Origin: Deltaproteobacteria bacterium
Lineage (GTDB): Bacteria; Desulfobacterota; Desulfobacteria; Desulfobacterales; SpSt-501
Assembly: GCA_016219005.1 (NCBI GenBank)
Contig: JACRCN010000023.1
Coordinates: forward strand, 18,312 to 82,311
Direction of reading: 5' to 3'
Length of the DNA stretch: 64,000 nt
The notes beneath the pieces are model-generated. The model saw only the letters and a list, made by a program, of their open reading frames with translations. It had not been told where the DNA came from and searched no databases. Position numbers and translations under genes: made by a program. Each line of letters starts with the position of its first letter. Position 1 is the first letter of the stretch. Below are positions 35,039 through 43,588 of the stretch, piece after piece.

Positions 35039-36906
35039 AGCTCGTCGAAGCGGCAGGTGAGCGACACCCCCTCGCCGTCGAATGCGCTCTTGACCTTGTA
35101 GGGCAGGGTCTTGAAGAGCCGGATCATGGCCTGATTGCCCGGGGTCGTGTAGGCGATCAGGCCGAAGACACCCTTCTCCCGCGCGGTGTCGGCCAGCTTG
35201 CGCAGAATGCGCCGGCAGATCCCCTTGCCCTGGTAATTCTTGTGCGCGGAGAAAGCCACTTCGGCCATGTTGCTTTTCGCCAGCAGCATGCACTCTCCCA
35301 CCGCCACCACCCGGCCGAAGCCAAATTCACCCACGACGGCAAGCAGGGTCAGATCCTTGACGTAGTCGACCTGGGACCGCACCTCGACATCGGCGCGCGA
35401 AAAGCTCGTTTTTTCGTGCATGAACCGGGAGAAGACGTCCTCCTTGACCAGGCTGTAATAGTGCTCCTGGATGCGGCGCTCGTCCACGGGTTTGGCCGGG
35501 CGGATGGTGACCTCCTCGCCCTCGACCGTCATGGTCTCCTCCAGCCGCACCGGGTAGATGCCGCGCACCGCCTCGCCGAGGGTGCGCTCCGGACCGATCA
35601 GGCCGAGCTGCTTCGCGTCCGCAAACAACCCCTCGCGGAAGTCCGGGTGGGCCAGGCTGATCATCGCCACGACCCGCTCCTGAAGGCTTTTCCCGAACAG
35701 GTTCACCGCGCCGTATTCGGTGACCACGTAGTGCACGTCGGCGCGCGGTACCGCCACGTTGGTGTTGGTGAGGGTCGGAACGATGTTGCTGGTGGTGCCA
35801 TCGTCCGAGGTCGAGGACAGCATCAGGAGCGATTTGCCGCTCGGCGACCGCTTGGCCCCTCGCACGAAGTCGACGATCCCGGAGGCCCCGGCGAAAAACG
35901 TCAGGGCGGAGGCCTCCGCTTCCACCTGGCCGGTGAGGTCCATGGTGCGGGCCACGTTCATCGAGACCATTCGGTTGTGGCGCGAGATGATGAACGGGTC
36001 GTTGACGTAATCGGACGGGTGGAAATCCACCGCCGGGTTGTTGTCCAAAAAGTCATAGAGGTTGCGCGAGCCGATGGCGGCCGACGCCACCAGCTTGCCG
36101 TCGTTGAACCCCTTCCGGCGGTTGGTAATCACCCCCTGGGAGTACAAGTGCATGATGTCGTCGCTCAGGTACTGGGAGTGGATCCCCAGGTCGTTCTTCT
36201 CGGACAGCCCTTGGATGGTAGCCTGGGACATGGCGTCCAGTCCGATCTGGAGCGTGGAGCCGTCTTCGATCAGCCGGGCGATAAGCTCGCCGATGCGGGC
36301 GGCGGTGTCCGACGGAGGGCGCACTCCGACGGCCAGGATCTCCTCCTCGTGCTCGACGACGATGTCGACGTTGTTGACGTGGATGAAGCTCTGGCCGAGC
36401 ACCCGCGGCAGCCGGGGGTTCACCTGGGCGATCACCAGATCGGCGGACATCGCCGCCGCCAGGGTCACGTCCACCGAAATTCCCAGGCTCATCCAGCCGA
36501 AATCATCCGGCGGGGTCGTCTGGATCATGGCCACGTGGATCGGCAGCTTTTTCGACGTGAACAGGTCCGGGACTTCGGACATGTTCATCGGGGTGATGAA
36601 CCGCTTGTGGCGGGCGATGGGTTCGGCATGGGCCGATCCAAGGTAAATGTTGCGGATGCTGAGGGCGAGGTCCTTGGTCTGATCGGCCAGCGCGCTCAGG
36701 GAGGTGGTTTCCAGGCTCATCAGACGCACGACCTCCAGGCCGCTCAGCTTGCCGGTCGATTGCGCCAGCGTCCGCACCAACTCCTGGGGCTGACCGCAGG
36801 CCGAGCCGATGAACACCCGTTGGCCCGGTTTGATGGCGCGCATGGCTTCGGCGGCGCTGCGCCTCTTTTCCAGGTAGGCGTCGGCCCAGTAGGTGGTTCT
36901 TGGCAT
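35032..36906 (-). CDS. CoA-transferase/acetyl-CoA hydrolase family protein fused to GNAT acetyltransferase domain
   Basis: A 624-residue cytoplasmic fusion. Residues 1-about 450 resemble class I CoA-transferases such as 4-hydroxybutyrate CoA-transferase: AAEAMRAIKPGQRVFIGSAC, MSLGISVDVTLAAAMSADLV, then NDPFIISRHNRMVSMNVA and the catalytic Glu in VVTEYGAVNLFGKSLQER. Residues about 470-624 are a GNAT domain with VAFSAHKNYQGKGICRRILR (acetyl-CoA loop Q/R-x-x-G-x-G/A) and GLIAYTTPGNQAMIRLFKTL. Similar fusions are known in Desulfobacterota and are annotated as acetyl-CoA hydrolase/GNAT proteins. It may transfer CoA between acids and acylate a target protein or amine. GGGAGA precedes the ATG. Confidence 0.88.
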   Translation of the reverse strand: MPRTTYWADAYLEKRRSAAEAMRAIKPGQRVFIGSACGQPQELVRTLAQSTGKLSGLEVVRLMSLETTSLSALADQTKDLALSIRNIYLGSAHAEPIARHKRFITPMNMSEVPDLFTSKKLPIHVAMIQTTPPDDFGWMSLGISVDVTLAAAMSADLVIAQVNPRLPRVLGQSFIHVNNVDIVVEHEEEILAVGVRPPSDTAARIGELIARLIEDGSTLQIGLDAMSQATIQGLSEKNDLGIHSQYLSDDIMHLYSQGVITNRRKGFNDGKLVASAAIGSRNLYDFLDNNPAVDFHPSDYVNDPFIISRHNRMVSMNVARTMDLTGQVEAEASALTFFAGASGIVDFVRGAKRSPSGKSLLMLSSTSDDGTTSNIVPTLTNTNVAVPRADVHYVVTEYGAVNLFGKSLQERVVAMISLAHPDFREGLFADAKQLGLIGPERTLGEAVRGIYPVRLEETMTVEGEEVTIRPAKPVDERRIQEHYYSLVKEDVFSRFMHEKTSFSRADVEVRSQVDYVKDLTLLAVVGEFGFGRVVAVGECMLLAKSNMAEVAFSAHKNYQGKGICRRILRKLADTAREKGVFGLIAYTTPGNQAMIRLFKTLPYKVKSAFDGEGVSLTCRFDELA

Positions 36907-37293
36907 GCGGTTTCTCCCATGCAGGAACAGGGTAATGCGGGTGGTTGCCCCGATCCTCGATTACCGAAAACCCGGCTAATTGTCAATTTTAGACCTGGCC
37001 TTTCGGAAACACGCCGGAACGGAGGCACCGGGGGCGCTGGCGTGAATTTCCCACTTCCGGGCTATGCTTTTACAGGTCGTAAAGTCTGCGGACATCGCGA
37101 TGTCACGCCCAGCATCAATTTTGTAGCGTGTTGCGATCGAATGTGCAATGTTTTTGATCGGTAGGCCGGCCGGACCCTTTCGGCTCGCATGGCATGGAGA
37201 TTACCCGCATCAGGCTATACACGGCGCCGCATTTACGCTAATATGACTTCCTTGGCGCTGATTTTGCGGCGGGAGGGCGGCGGAGGATTTTTC
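36907..37293. other. Gene-free stretch between divergent genes
   Basis: These 387 bases separate the CoA-transferase gene from the Cache kinase. On the minus strand TTGACA (36986-36981) lies 17 bases from a poor TAATCG (36963-36958), a possible promoter for the CoA-transferase. Toward the kinase there is GGCGGAGGATT, the ribosome site. No riboswitch or RNA gene was recognised. Confidence 0.5.
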
Positions 37294-39237
37294 GTGCTGT
37301 ATTCGACGCGTTCCAAGCTGATTGCGGGTTTCCTGGGGGTTTCCCTTCTGGTTGCCGCGGTGTCGCTTTTTATCGGCGTGCGCATTCTCGATCAGCACGT
37401 GTTCGGCGAAGCCCGCAACCGCGTGCGTCAGGACCTCAACGCCGTCAGCGAGATGTACCTCACCCGGGTGAGGCACATCAAAACCTCCCTCAGCATCACT
37501 ACGCTGGGATTTGCGTTCATCTCCTCGCTGAGGGAAAAGAATGCGGCCGAGCTCGTTCTCCGGCTCGAGCGCATGGCCAAGCTGGCCGATCTCGATTTCG
37601 CCGGCATCGTTCTCGAGGACGGAGGGACGCTGTGCCGCATCGGGCCCAACTCGTTCCCGGCCGCGGGCGCCTCGCTCGAAAACCCCATCGCCCGGCCGGT
37701 CCTGGACAGCCGCATCCCCGTTTCGGGCACGCTGGTCCTGGACAGCGATTTCCTGATCGCCGAGAACCCCTATCTCGCAGAGCGGGCACGCATCCCCTTC
37801 ACTGTCGGCGATGATCCCGCCCTTCGCAGCGGCAAGGAAGAAAAGTCAGGCATGGTCGTAGCGGCAGCGGTGCCCGTGTTCGATGGCAACCTCCTGATCG
37901 GCGTGCTCTACGGCGGGATGCTCCTCAACCGCAGCGAGACCCTGGTGGATACCGTGCGCGGGACCGTGTTCCAGGGCGAGACTTACAAGGGGCGCAGCGT
38001 CGGCACGGCCACGATCTTCCTGGGGGATGCCCGCATCTCCACCAACGTCATGACCGCGGACGGCCAGCGGGCCCTGGGCACCCGGGTCTCGCCCGAGGTG
38101 CGGGAGCACGTCCTCGGCAAGGGCAAGCTGTGGACGGACCGGGCCTTTGTCTTCAGCGACTGGTACATTACCGCCTACCGGCCGATCGAGGACATCTCCG
38201 GCCAGCGTGTCGGCATGCTTTACGTCGGGGTGCTGGAGGACAAGTACGAGGACATCCGGCGCGAGACGCTCTCGGTGTACATCCTGATCACGGTGGCAGG
38301 GATGCTGCTTGCCGTCGGCCTGGGTTACCTGGTCGCCAATCGGATCAGCGCCCCGATCCGGCGCCTCATCAACGCCAGCCAGCAGGTGGGCGAGGGCAGC
38401 CTGACCCCCGAGCTCGGGCCGCCGGAAAAAGGCGAGATCGGCGTGCTGCAGAAGACCTTCCGCGAGATGGTGGCGGCCGTGGGGCGCCAGCGGGCGACCT
38501 CCGAAGCCCACATCATCCACTCCCAGAAGCAGGCGAGCGTGGGGCGGCTGGCGGCCGGGGTCGCCCACGAGATCAACAACCCGCTCACCGGCGTGCTGAC
38601 CTACACCCACATGCTGCTGCGGCGCACGGACCTTGCCCCGGAGATCCGCTCCGACCTCCAGACAATCGTCGAGGCCACCGACCGGGTGCGCAAGATCGTC
38701 AAGGGCCTGTTGGACTTCTCCCGCCAGACCAAGCTGGACCCCGAGCCCACGGACATCAACCGGCTGGTGACCTCCTCCATCGCCCTGGTCGAATATCAAG
38801 CTCTGGTGAAAGGCGTCGCGATCAAGTTCAACCCGGGAGAGAGCCTGCCCGAGCTCATCGTGGACAGAAGCCAGATCCAGAGCGTGCTCATCAATATCAT
38901 CATCAACGCCCTGGACGCCACCGACCCGGGCGGGGCCATCCGGGTTTTCACGGCCGCGGGCCTCTCCAGCCGAGACGTCGGCCGGAAGGGGGTGGAAATC
39001 ACGGTGGCCGACACGGGCTGCGGGATTCCATCCGAAAACCTCGACAAGCTCTTCGAACCGTTCTTCACGACCAAGGCGATCGGCCAGGGGACCGGCCTGG
39101 GGCTGGCGGTTTCCCTGGGTATCGTCCAGCGGCACGGCGGCCGCATCCGGGTCCAGAGCGAAATCGGCAAAGGGTCGCGTTTTTTCATCTGGCTGCCCGC
39201 CGGTGGAAAGGCTGAACATGAAAGTGCTGGTGGTTGA
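37294..39237 (+). CDS. Membrane Cache-HAMP histidine kinase
   Basis: A 647-residue sensor kinase. TM1 is KLIAGFLGVSLLVAAVSLFI, followed by a periplasmic Cache-like domain (about 35-330; AVPVFDGNLLIGVLYGGMLL, FSDWYITAYRPIEDISGQRV, GMLYVGVLEDKYED), TM2 VYILITVAGMLLAVGLGYLV, HAMP, HisKA ([20 protein letters not shown]) and HATPase (NIIINALDATD, DTGCGIPSENLDKLFEPFFT, GQGTGLGLAV). GTG 37294 is preferred because GGAGG precedes it by 7 bases; upstream in-frame ATGs lack one. It overlaps the receiver gene 39218 by 20 bases. Ligand unknown; single-Cache sensors bind small organics. Confidence 0.9.
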   Translation: MLYSTRSKLIAGFLGVSLLVAAVSLFIGVRILDQHVFGEARNRVRQDLNAVSEMYLTRVRHIKTSLSITTLGFAFISSLREKNAAELVLRLERMAKLADLDFAGIVLEDGGTLCRIGPNSFPAAGASLENPIARPVLDSRIPVSGTLVLDSDFLIAENPYLAERARIPFTVGDDPALRSGKEEKSGMVVAAAVPVFDGNLLIGVLYGGMLLNRSETLVDTVRGTVFQGETYKGRSVGTATIFLGDARISTNVMTADGQRALGTRVSPEVREHVLGKGKLWTDRAFVFSDWYITAYRPIEDISGQRVGMLYVGVLEDKYEDIRRETLSVYILITVAGMLLAVGLGYLVANRISAPIRRLINASQQVGEGSLTPELGPPEKGEIGVLQKTFREMVAAVGRQRATSEAHIIHSQKQASVGRLAAGVAHEINNPLTGVLTYTHMLLRRTDLAPEIRSDLQTIVEATDRVRKIVKGLLDFSRQTKLDPEPTDINRLVTSSIALVEYQALVKGVAIKFNPGESLPELIVDRSQIQSVLINIIINALDATDPGGAIRVFTAAGLSSRDVGRKGVEITVADTGCGIPSENLDKLFEPFFTTKAIGQGTGLGLAVSLGIVQRHGGRIRVQSEIGKGSRFFIWLPAGGKAEHESAGG

Positions 39238-39622
39238 CGACGAGCCCATCGTCCTCAAGAGCTGTCGGATGGTGCTTGCGGCCGAAGGATTCGAGGTGAT
39301 GACGGCCGGCTCGGTCGCGGAGGCCCTGGCGGCTATCGAGGTCCATGCTCCGGGTTTGCTGTTGGTCGACGTCAAGATGCCGATGCTGGACGGCATGTAC
39401 CTCATGCGCCAGGTCCGGGAGAAACGGCCTGGGACGCCCATCATCGTCATGAGTGGATATTCGACCCGCGAGACCATCCGGGAGGCTCTTGAGCTGGGGG
39501 CCGCCACCTTCATTGCCAAGCCGTTCACGCCTGACGAACTGGCCGATACCGTGAGATCCGTCTTGAAATCACGCGAAAAGGAGGAGAAGGGGTATGAAGA
39601 CGAAAAAGGTTCTGGTCATTGA
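39218..39622 (+). CDS. Receiver-only response regulator
   Basis: A 134-residue CheY-like domain: VLVVDDEPIVLKS, acceptor Asp in LLLVDVKMPMLDG, switch VMSG, and Lys in AKPFTPDEL. It starts within the kinase gene (20-base overlap) and overlaps the next receiver by 29 bases, so all three proteins are translationally coupled. It is likely the direct phosphoryl acceptor of the Cache kinase. There is no output domain. GGAAAGG lies before the ATG. Confidence 0.92.
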   Translation: MKVLVVDDEPIVLKSCRMVLAAEGFEVMTAGSVAEALAAIEVHAPGLLLVDVKMPMLDGMYLMRQVREKRPGTPIIVMSGYSTRETIREALELGAATFIAKPFTPDELADTVRSVLKSREKEEKGYEDEKGSGH

Positions 39623-40220
39623 CGACGAGCGCATCGTCACCGACAGCGTCACCAAGATCCTGGAGGCCGAGAACTTCGAGGTGGAAGTGGCCGCGTCCGG
39701 CCGCCAAGGAGTGGAATTGGCCCTGCAGAAGGAGCACGCGCTCGTGCTGACCGATCTGCGGATGCCCGACATCGGCGGCATGCGGGTGTTGCGGGACATC
39801 AAGCGCGCCCGGCCGGCCTTACCGGTGATTATGATCACGGGGTTTGCCACGGTGAGGTCCGCCGTTCAGGCCATGAAGCTGGGAGCCGCTGAATTCCTGG
39901 AAAAACCGTTTGCCCCCGACGACCTGATGCGCACGGTCCGCAAGGCGCTCTACGATGCGCAGAATGCCAGCCCGGTGGAGCAGAGCTTGGTCCACCAGGA
40001 TGAGGTCCTGAGGTTCCTGGACCAGGTGGCAACCGACCAGAACCTCAGTTACGAGCTGATGCACGGCGGCGCCGACGCTCTGGAAGACTTCGACCTCACG
40101 GGTCCCGAGAAGCTGGCGATCCTGACCGCCGACATCGACTGGATCGAGAAGTATGCCGGCCAGCTGAACGCCGTGCGGCGCAAATGGCTTGAAAGCCGCC
40201 GGGACGCCGGCATCTGGTAA
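39594..40220 (+). CDS. Response regulator with short helical C-terminal domain
   Basis: A 208-residue protein. Receiver 1-125: KVLVIDDERIVTDSV, acceptor Asp in ALVLTDLRMPDIGG, Thr in VIMITG, and Lys in EKPFAPDDLM. The remaining 80 residues (EVLRFLDQVATDQNLSYELM ... LTGPEKLAILTADIDWIEKY) are helical and show no helix-turn-helix or enzyme motif. The pattern loosely resembles small helical LigA-like folds, which is weak evidence. It begins with a strong AAGGAGGAGAAGG site and overlaps the previous receiver. It may act by protein-protein contact. Confidence 0.88.
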   Translation: MKTKKVLVIDDERIVTDSVTKILEAENFEVEVAASGRQGVELALQKEHALVLTDLRMPDIGGMRVLRDIKRARPALPVIMITGFATVRSAVQAMKLGAAEFLEKPFAPDDLMRTVRKALYDAQNASPVEQSLVHQDEVLRFLDQVATDQNLSYELMHGGADALEDFDLTGPEKLAILTADIDWIEKYAGQLNAVRRKWLESRRDAGIW

Positions 40221-40331
40221 AACGGCCTTACGGTCATCGGCCGCCCTGCCCGCCTTGGAATGATCCGGGGCCGAGGCCGACCGCACCGGTGTCCGGGCGC
40301 CCGGACACCGGGCTGACCGCTGGCCGGAAAT

Positions 40332-40360
40332 TTGAGTCTTAATGGTTTTTGATCTATAAT
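40332..40360 (+). promoter_or_regulatory. Sigma-70 promoter for the D,D-carboxypeptidase gene
   Basis: TTGAGT (40332-40337) and a perfect TATAAT (40355-40360) are separated by 17 bases. The start point near 40367 leaves about 40 bases before ATG 40407. Confidence 0.8.
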
Positions 40361-40406
40361 AGAAAGTAGATCAAATCCCGGCGTGATTGCGCCCCGAAGG
40401 AGAACC

Positions 40407-41369
40407 ATGAAGCGTATCGCACTTGCCGTCGTGATCGTGCTGTTTACGACCCACGGCGTATTCTGCGGTGAATCCCTCGCCGGCGCGAAAAAAGCCGGTG
40501 CTGCTGCGGCGAAATTCCAGCTCGCCGCGAAACCCAAGACCCATCCGAAGGTTCGGCCCGCGCTTACGGTGCAGGCCCGGTCGCCCTACGAGGCTTACGC
40601 CGTGGCGGATGCCGAAACCGGCACAGTGCTCGAAGGCTTGAACATTCAGCTGCCGTGGCCCCAGGCAAGCCTGACCAAGATCATGCTGGCATGCGTGGTC
40701 ATCGATAAGGTCGAGCGCGGCGAGTTGTGCCTCACCGACCTGGTGACCGCTTCCAAGAACTCGGAAAAGATGGGAGGCACCCAGGTGTTCCTGAAGGCGG
40801 GGGAAACCTTCACCCTGGAGGAACTCATGAAGGCTGCGCTGATCGAATCCGCCAACGACGCGGCCTACGCCATTGCCGAGTACGCGGCCGGGAGCTCGGA
40901 TGAATTCGTGAAGCTGATGAACGCGAAAGCGCTGGCCCTGGGCATGCTGGACACTCAATTCCACTGCGTGCATGGTCTTCCCCCCGCCAAGGGCGGCGCC
41001 GACAACATCAGCACCTGCAGCGACATGATTCGGTTGGCGCGCGAGGCCCTCCAACACCCCCAGATCATCGAGTGGACCTCCATCGAGCACACGACCTTCC
41101 GCAGCGGTACGCTTACCATCAGCAACAAGAACAAACTGGTGGGCCGGGTTCCAGGGGTGGACGGCCTCAAGACCGGTTACACCCGCAAAGCCGGGTTCAA
41201 CATTGTGGCCACGGCGAAAACCGGGGACCGGCGTCTGATCGTGGTGGTGTTGGGGAGCCCGGAGTCGCGGATCCGCAACGAGTTTGCTGCGGACAAGTTC
41301 AGAGAGCACCTGCAGGTTCAGCCTGCAGCGCCAATAGAGCCGTTCGAGACAGCGGCGTCCGGCGGATGA
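40407..41369 (+). CDS. D-alanyl-D-alanine carboxypeptidase, DacA/PBP5 family (S11)
   Basis: A 320-residue exported serine carboxypeptidase that trims the terminal D-Ala of peptidoglycan stem peptides. A signal sequence (RIALAVVIVLFTTHGVFCGE) precedes the S11 domain. The catalytic Ser and Lys are in QASLTKIM (about 88-91), the SxN motif in LIESANDAAY and the KTG motif in GLKTGYTRKAG. The C-terminal PBP5 domain and amphipathic anchor are short or absent, so it may be soluble in the periplasm. GAAGGAG precedes the ATG and a good promoter lies upstream. It converges on dsbD with only 18 bases between stops. Confidence 0.9.
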   Translation: MKRIALAVVIVLFTTHGVFCGESLAGAKKAGAAAAKFQLAAKPKTHPKVRPALTVQARSPYEAYAVADAETGTVLEGLNIQLPWPQASLTKIMLACVVIDKVERGELCLTDLVTASKNSEKMGGTQVFLKAGETFTLEELMKAALIESANDAAYAIAEYAAGSSDEFVKLMNAKALALGMLDTQFHCVHGLPPAKGGADNISTCSDMIRLAREALQHPQIIEWTSIEHTTFRSGTLTISNKNKLVGRVPGVDGLKTGYTRKAGFNIVATAKTGDRRLIVVVLGSPESRIRNEFAADKFREHLQVQPAAPIEPFETAASGG

Positions 41370-41387
41370 TGTATTGCGGATTCCGGG

Positions 41388-43280
41388 TCAAGGCTTTGGC
41401 GGCGATGCGGCCAAAGACGTCCTGATTGCCTCCACCACCTGGTCGGCCGTGTAAAAGTCGCTTTTCAGGACCGGCTGGCCGTCCGGTGCGTAAACCAAGA
41501 GAAGCGGGATCGTCAGACTGCCCGCCTCCTGGAGCATTTTTCTGGCCTCGGGGTTGCTCCCGGTCAGGTCAACCTTGATGGGCACCACCGATGGTCCCGA
41601 CACCAGCTTTGTCACCTCCGGGTTGTCCCAGACGCTTTGCTCCAACGCCTTGCAGTTCAGGCACCACTCCGCAGTGAAGATCATCACCACGGTTTTGTGT
41701 TCCTTGAACGCCCTGTCCAGCCGTTCCGGGGTGAAGGATGCCCATGCGATCGGTCCCGTATCGGTCAAGCGCACGGCGCCGTACAGGCAGAAGGCCACGA
41801 TCACCGGGCCCAGAACGGCCCAGATGGCTTTTGCCCTCTTGCCGGATGATAGCCTGAACGCGTGCAGGCCGGTCCACGCGCCGGCGGTGGCGCACAGGAT
41901 CATCACCGGCCACCAGTAAAGGCGGCTGGCCGTGGCGGCCGGCTCTAACAGCAGCGTGTTGAGGCCGATGCCGATGAAGTAGGCGGCGGCCGCCAGCATG
42001 AGGATCGCCATGGCCTGCTTGAGCAGCTCGCTCCCCGGCCCGGTCTTGGGCAAGCGGCGAACCAGCCGAGGGAAGGCGGCGAGCAGGGAGGGCAGGCCCA
42101 TGCCGGCGCCGATGGCCGAGAACGTGGCGATGGTGACGGTGGGTTCCTGAGTGGTGGCCCATGCCGCCGCCGTTCCCATGAACGGTGCTGTGCAGGGCGT
42201 GGACAGCACGGCCGTGAGCACGCCGATGCCGAGGGCGCCTGCCAGCGTTTCCTGGCGGGGGTTGAGCGCATAGATCACACCGGGCAGTCGCACGGTGTAA
42301 ACACCGAACATGCCGATGGCCATGACAGCGATGATGAGCCCCACGCCGATGGTAAATGCCGGGTACTGGAAAAGTTGATTGGTCGAGGTGAAACCGCTCA
42401 CCATCGAGACGATGCCGCCGAGGCCGACCCAGAAGACGAGCACTCCGGCAAACGTGAACAGTCCGAGGTTCAGGCAGCGCCGACGGTCGGCGGCGGCGGC
42501 GTTGGACAGGCGGATGAGTTTGATCGGGATGAGGGGCAGCACACAGGGCGTGAAGTTGAGCAGAAAGCCGCCGAGCGCGGCGAGCAGCAGGATCATAGCC
42601 GCAGTGAGCGGCGATTCCGGATCCAATGCGAAACCGAAGCCGAATAACCTGAACGGAATAAACCGCTGATGGCCGGCTGTCGCCCGTGACCCATATTCGC
42701 TGAACAGCTCACGGTTGACCGCCGATATCTTTTCGTCCCGAGGGACCAAGGGCAGTTGCGCCGCGTGAACAACCCGCTGCGGCATCAGACAATAGGTCGA
42801 TGCGCAGGCCTGGTATTCGACTCCTACTTTCACGAACACGGTGCCGCCGGAGGCATTCAGGCTCAGGTTGGCTGGAAGATATATCACTGTGCGCCCATCG
42901 AAGCTCATGATCGGCGCATCCACGAAATCCACCTTGAACGGCTGGGCCCTCGGGTAAAAGGGCGGCTCGGACAAGACGCCCTCGGTCGCCTCGCTCACCC
43001 AGACCCGTGTCGGAAACGGTTTGAAGTCCTGGATTTCACTCAACTGGCCCTTGTCGGCCATGACGTGAAAGCCTTTGCGGATGTCGAGCACCACGGCCAG
43101 CACGGCGTTTCCGGTGGGGTGAGCGGCGTCGACCGACCAGGCGCTGGTCACCGCAACGGGGTCCTCGTCGTCTGAAGGCGCCGGCGACAGCAACGGCGGG
43201 GTTTGGGCGGCGGCCGGGGAGAAGAAGAGGGCAATCCCCAGCAGAAAGGCGGAAATGCCGAAGCACGCTATCTTTCGCAT
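41388..43280 (-). CDS. dsbD: Thiol:disulfide interchange protein DsbD
   Basis: A 630-residue electron carrier that moves reducing power across the inner membrane. The three modules are present: an exported N-terminal domain with the Cys pair in VEYQACASTYCLMPQ, eight-helix membrane domain with Cys in NFTPCVLPLIPIKL and LSTPCTAPFMGTAA, and a C-terminal thioredoxin domain with IFTAEWCLNCKALEQ. The signal peptide is FGISAFLLGIALFFSPAAAQ. A working DsbD can feed reductant to envelope oxidoreductases such as the selenoprotein at 17200, but no direct link is shown. It is transcribed alone. Confidence 0.94.
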   Translation of the reverse strand: MRKIACFGISAFLLGIALFFSPAAAQTPPLLSPAPSDDEDPVAVTSAWSVDAAHPTGNAVLAVVLDIRKGFHVMADKGQLSEIQDFKPFPTRVWVSEATEGVLSEPPFYPRAQPFKVDFVDAPIMSFDGRTVIYLPANLSLNASGGTVFVKVGVEYQACASTYCLMPQRVVHAAQLPLVPRDEKISAVNRELFSEYGSRATAGHQRFIPFRLFGFGFALDPESPLTAAMILLLAALGGFLLNFTPCVLPLIPIKLIRLSNAAAADRRRCLNLGLFTFAGVLVFWVGLGGIVSMVSGFTSTNQLFQYPAFTIGVGLIIAVMAIGMFGVYTVRLPGVIYALNPRQETLAGALGIGVLTAVLSTPCTAPFMGTAAAWATTQEPTVTIATFSAIGAGMGLPSLLAAFPRLVRRLPKTGPGSELLKQAMAILMLAAAAYFIGIGLNTLLLEPAATASRLYWWPVMILCATAGAWTGLHAFRLSSGKRAKAIWAVLGPVIVAFCLYGAVRLTDTGPIAWASFTPERLDRAFKEHKTVVMIFTAEWCLNCKALEQSVWDNPEVTKLVSGPSVVPIKVDLTGSNPEARKMLQEAGSLTIPLLLVYAPDGQPVLKSDFYTADQVVEAIRTSLAASPPKP

Positions 43281-43588
43281 GCTGCCCTATGTATCACATT
43301 TCGGGGTCAAGTATCCACTCCTCCCCCGGGTCGGCCGCCCCTGCCATTGATCCCCGGGCGAATTTGCGATGGTAAAAAGGGTTGCGGTTCGCCGCGCTCG
43401 GCATCCTCGCGGGCCTGCGACTGAAGAAAGGTACGATCGGCTGCCGTCGGAGCAACTTCGTTGACTTTTAACTAAGGTCGTAATAAAGTTATCAAATTAA
43501 CTAAAATACACCTGACCCGCGTGGTAAGCCTGCCCGATCGCTCAAAGAGGCCGGAGCACCCGAAAAAAAAATTCAAGGAGAGCACAAA
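43281..43588 (+). promoter_or_regulatory. metK upstream region with candidate sigma-70 promoter
   Basis: TTGACT (43461-43466) and TAAAGT (43484-43489) with a 17-base spacer lie in an AT-rich patch, giving a leader of about 95 bases before metK. The leader has no recognisable SAM or SAH riboswitch fold. The dsbD-proximal end (ATCACATTTCGGGGTCAAG, 43297-43315) resembles a common degenerate repeat but no second copy is in the window. There is no gene in these 308 bases. Confidence 0.55.

Noticed and set aside
35242..37164. Long open frames antisense to real genes, for example on the plus strand over the CoA-transferase gene
   Set aside because: High GC content opens long shadow frames. They lack ribosome sites and family motifs, while the other strand has full domain matches. 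The same holds for 52045-53637 and 54426-56420.
43281..43588. A SAM or SAH riboswitch upstream of metK or ahcY
   Set aside because: I looked for the known SAM and SAH core motifs and pairing; neither leader shows them. Short hairpins present are generic. A covariance search would be needed to be sure.
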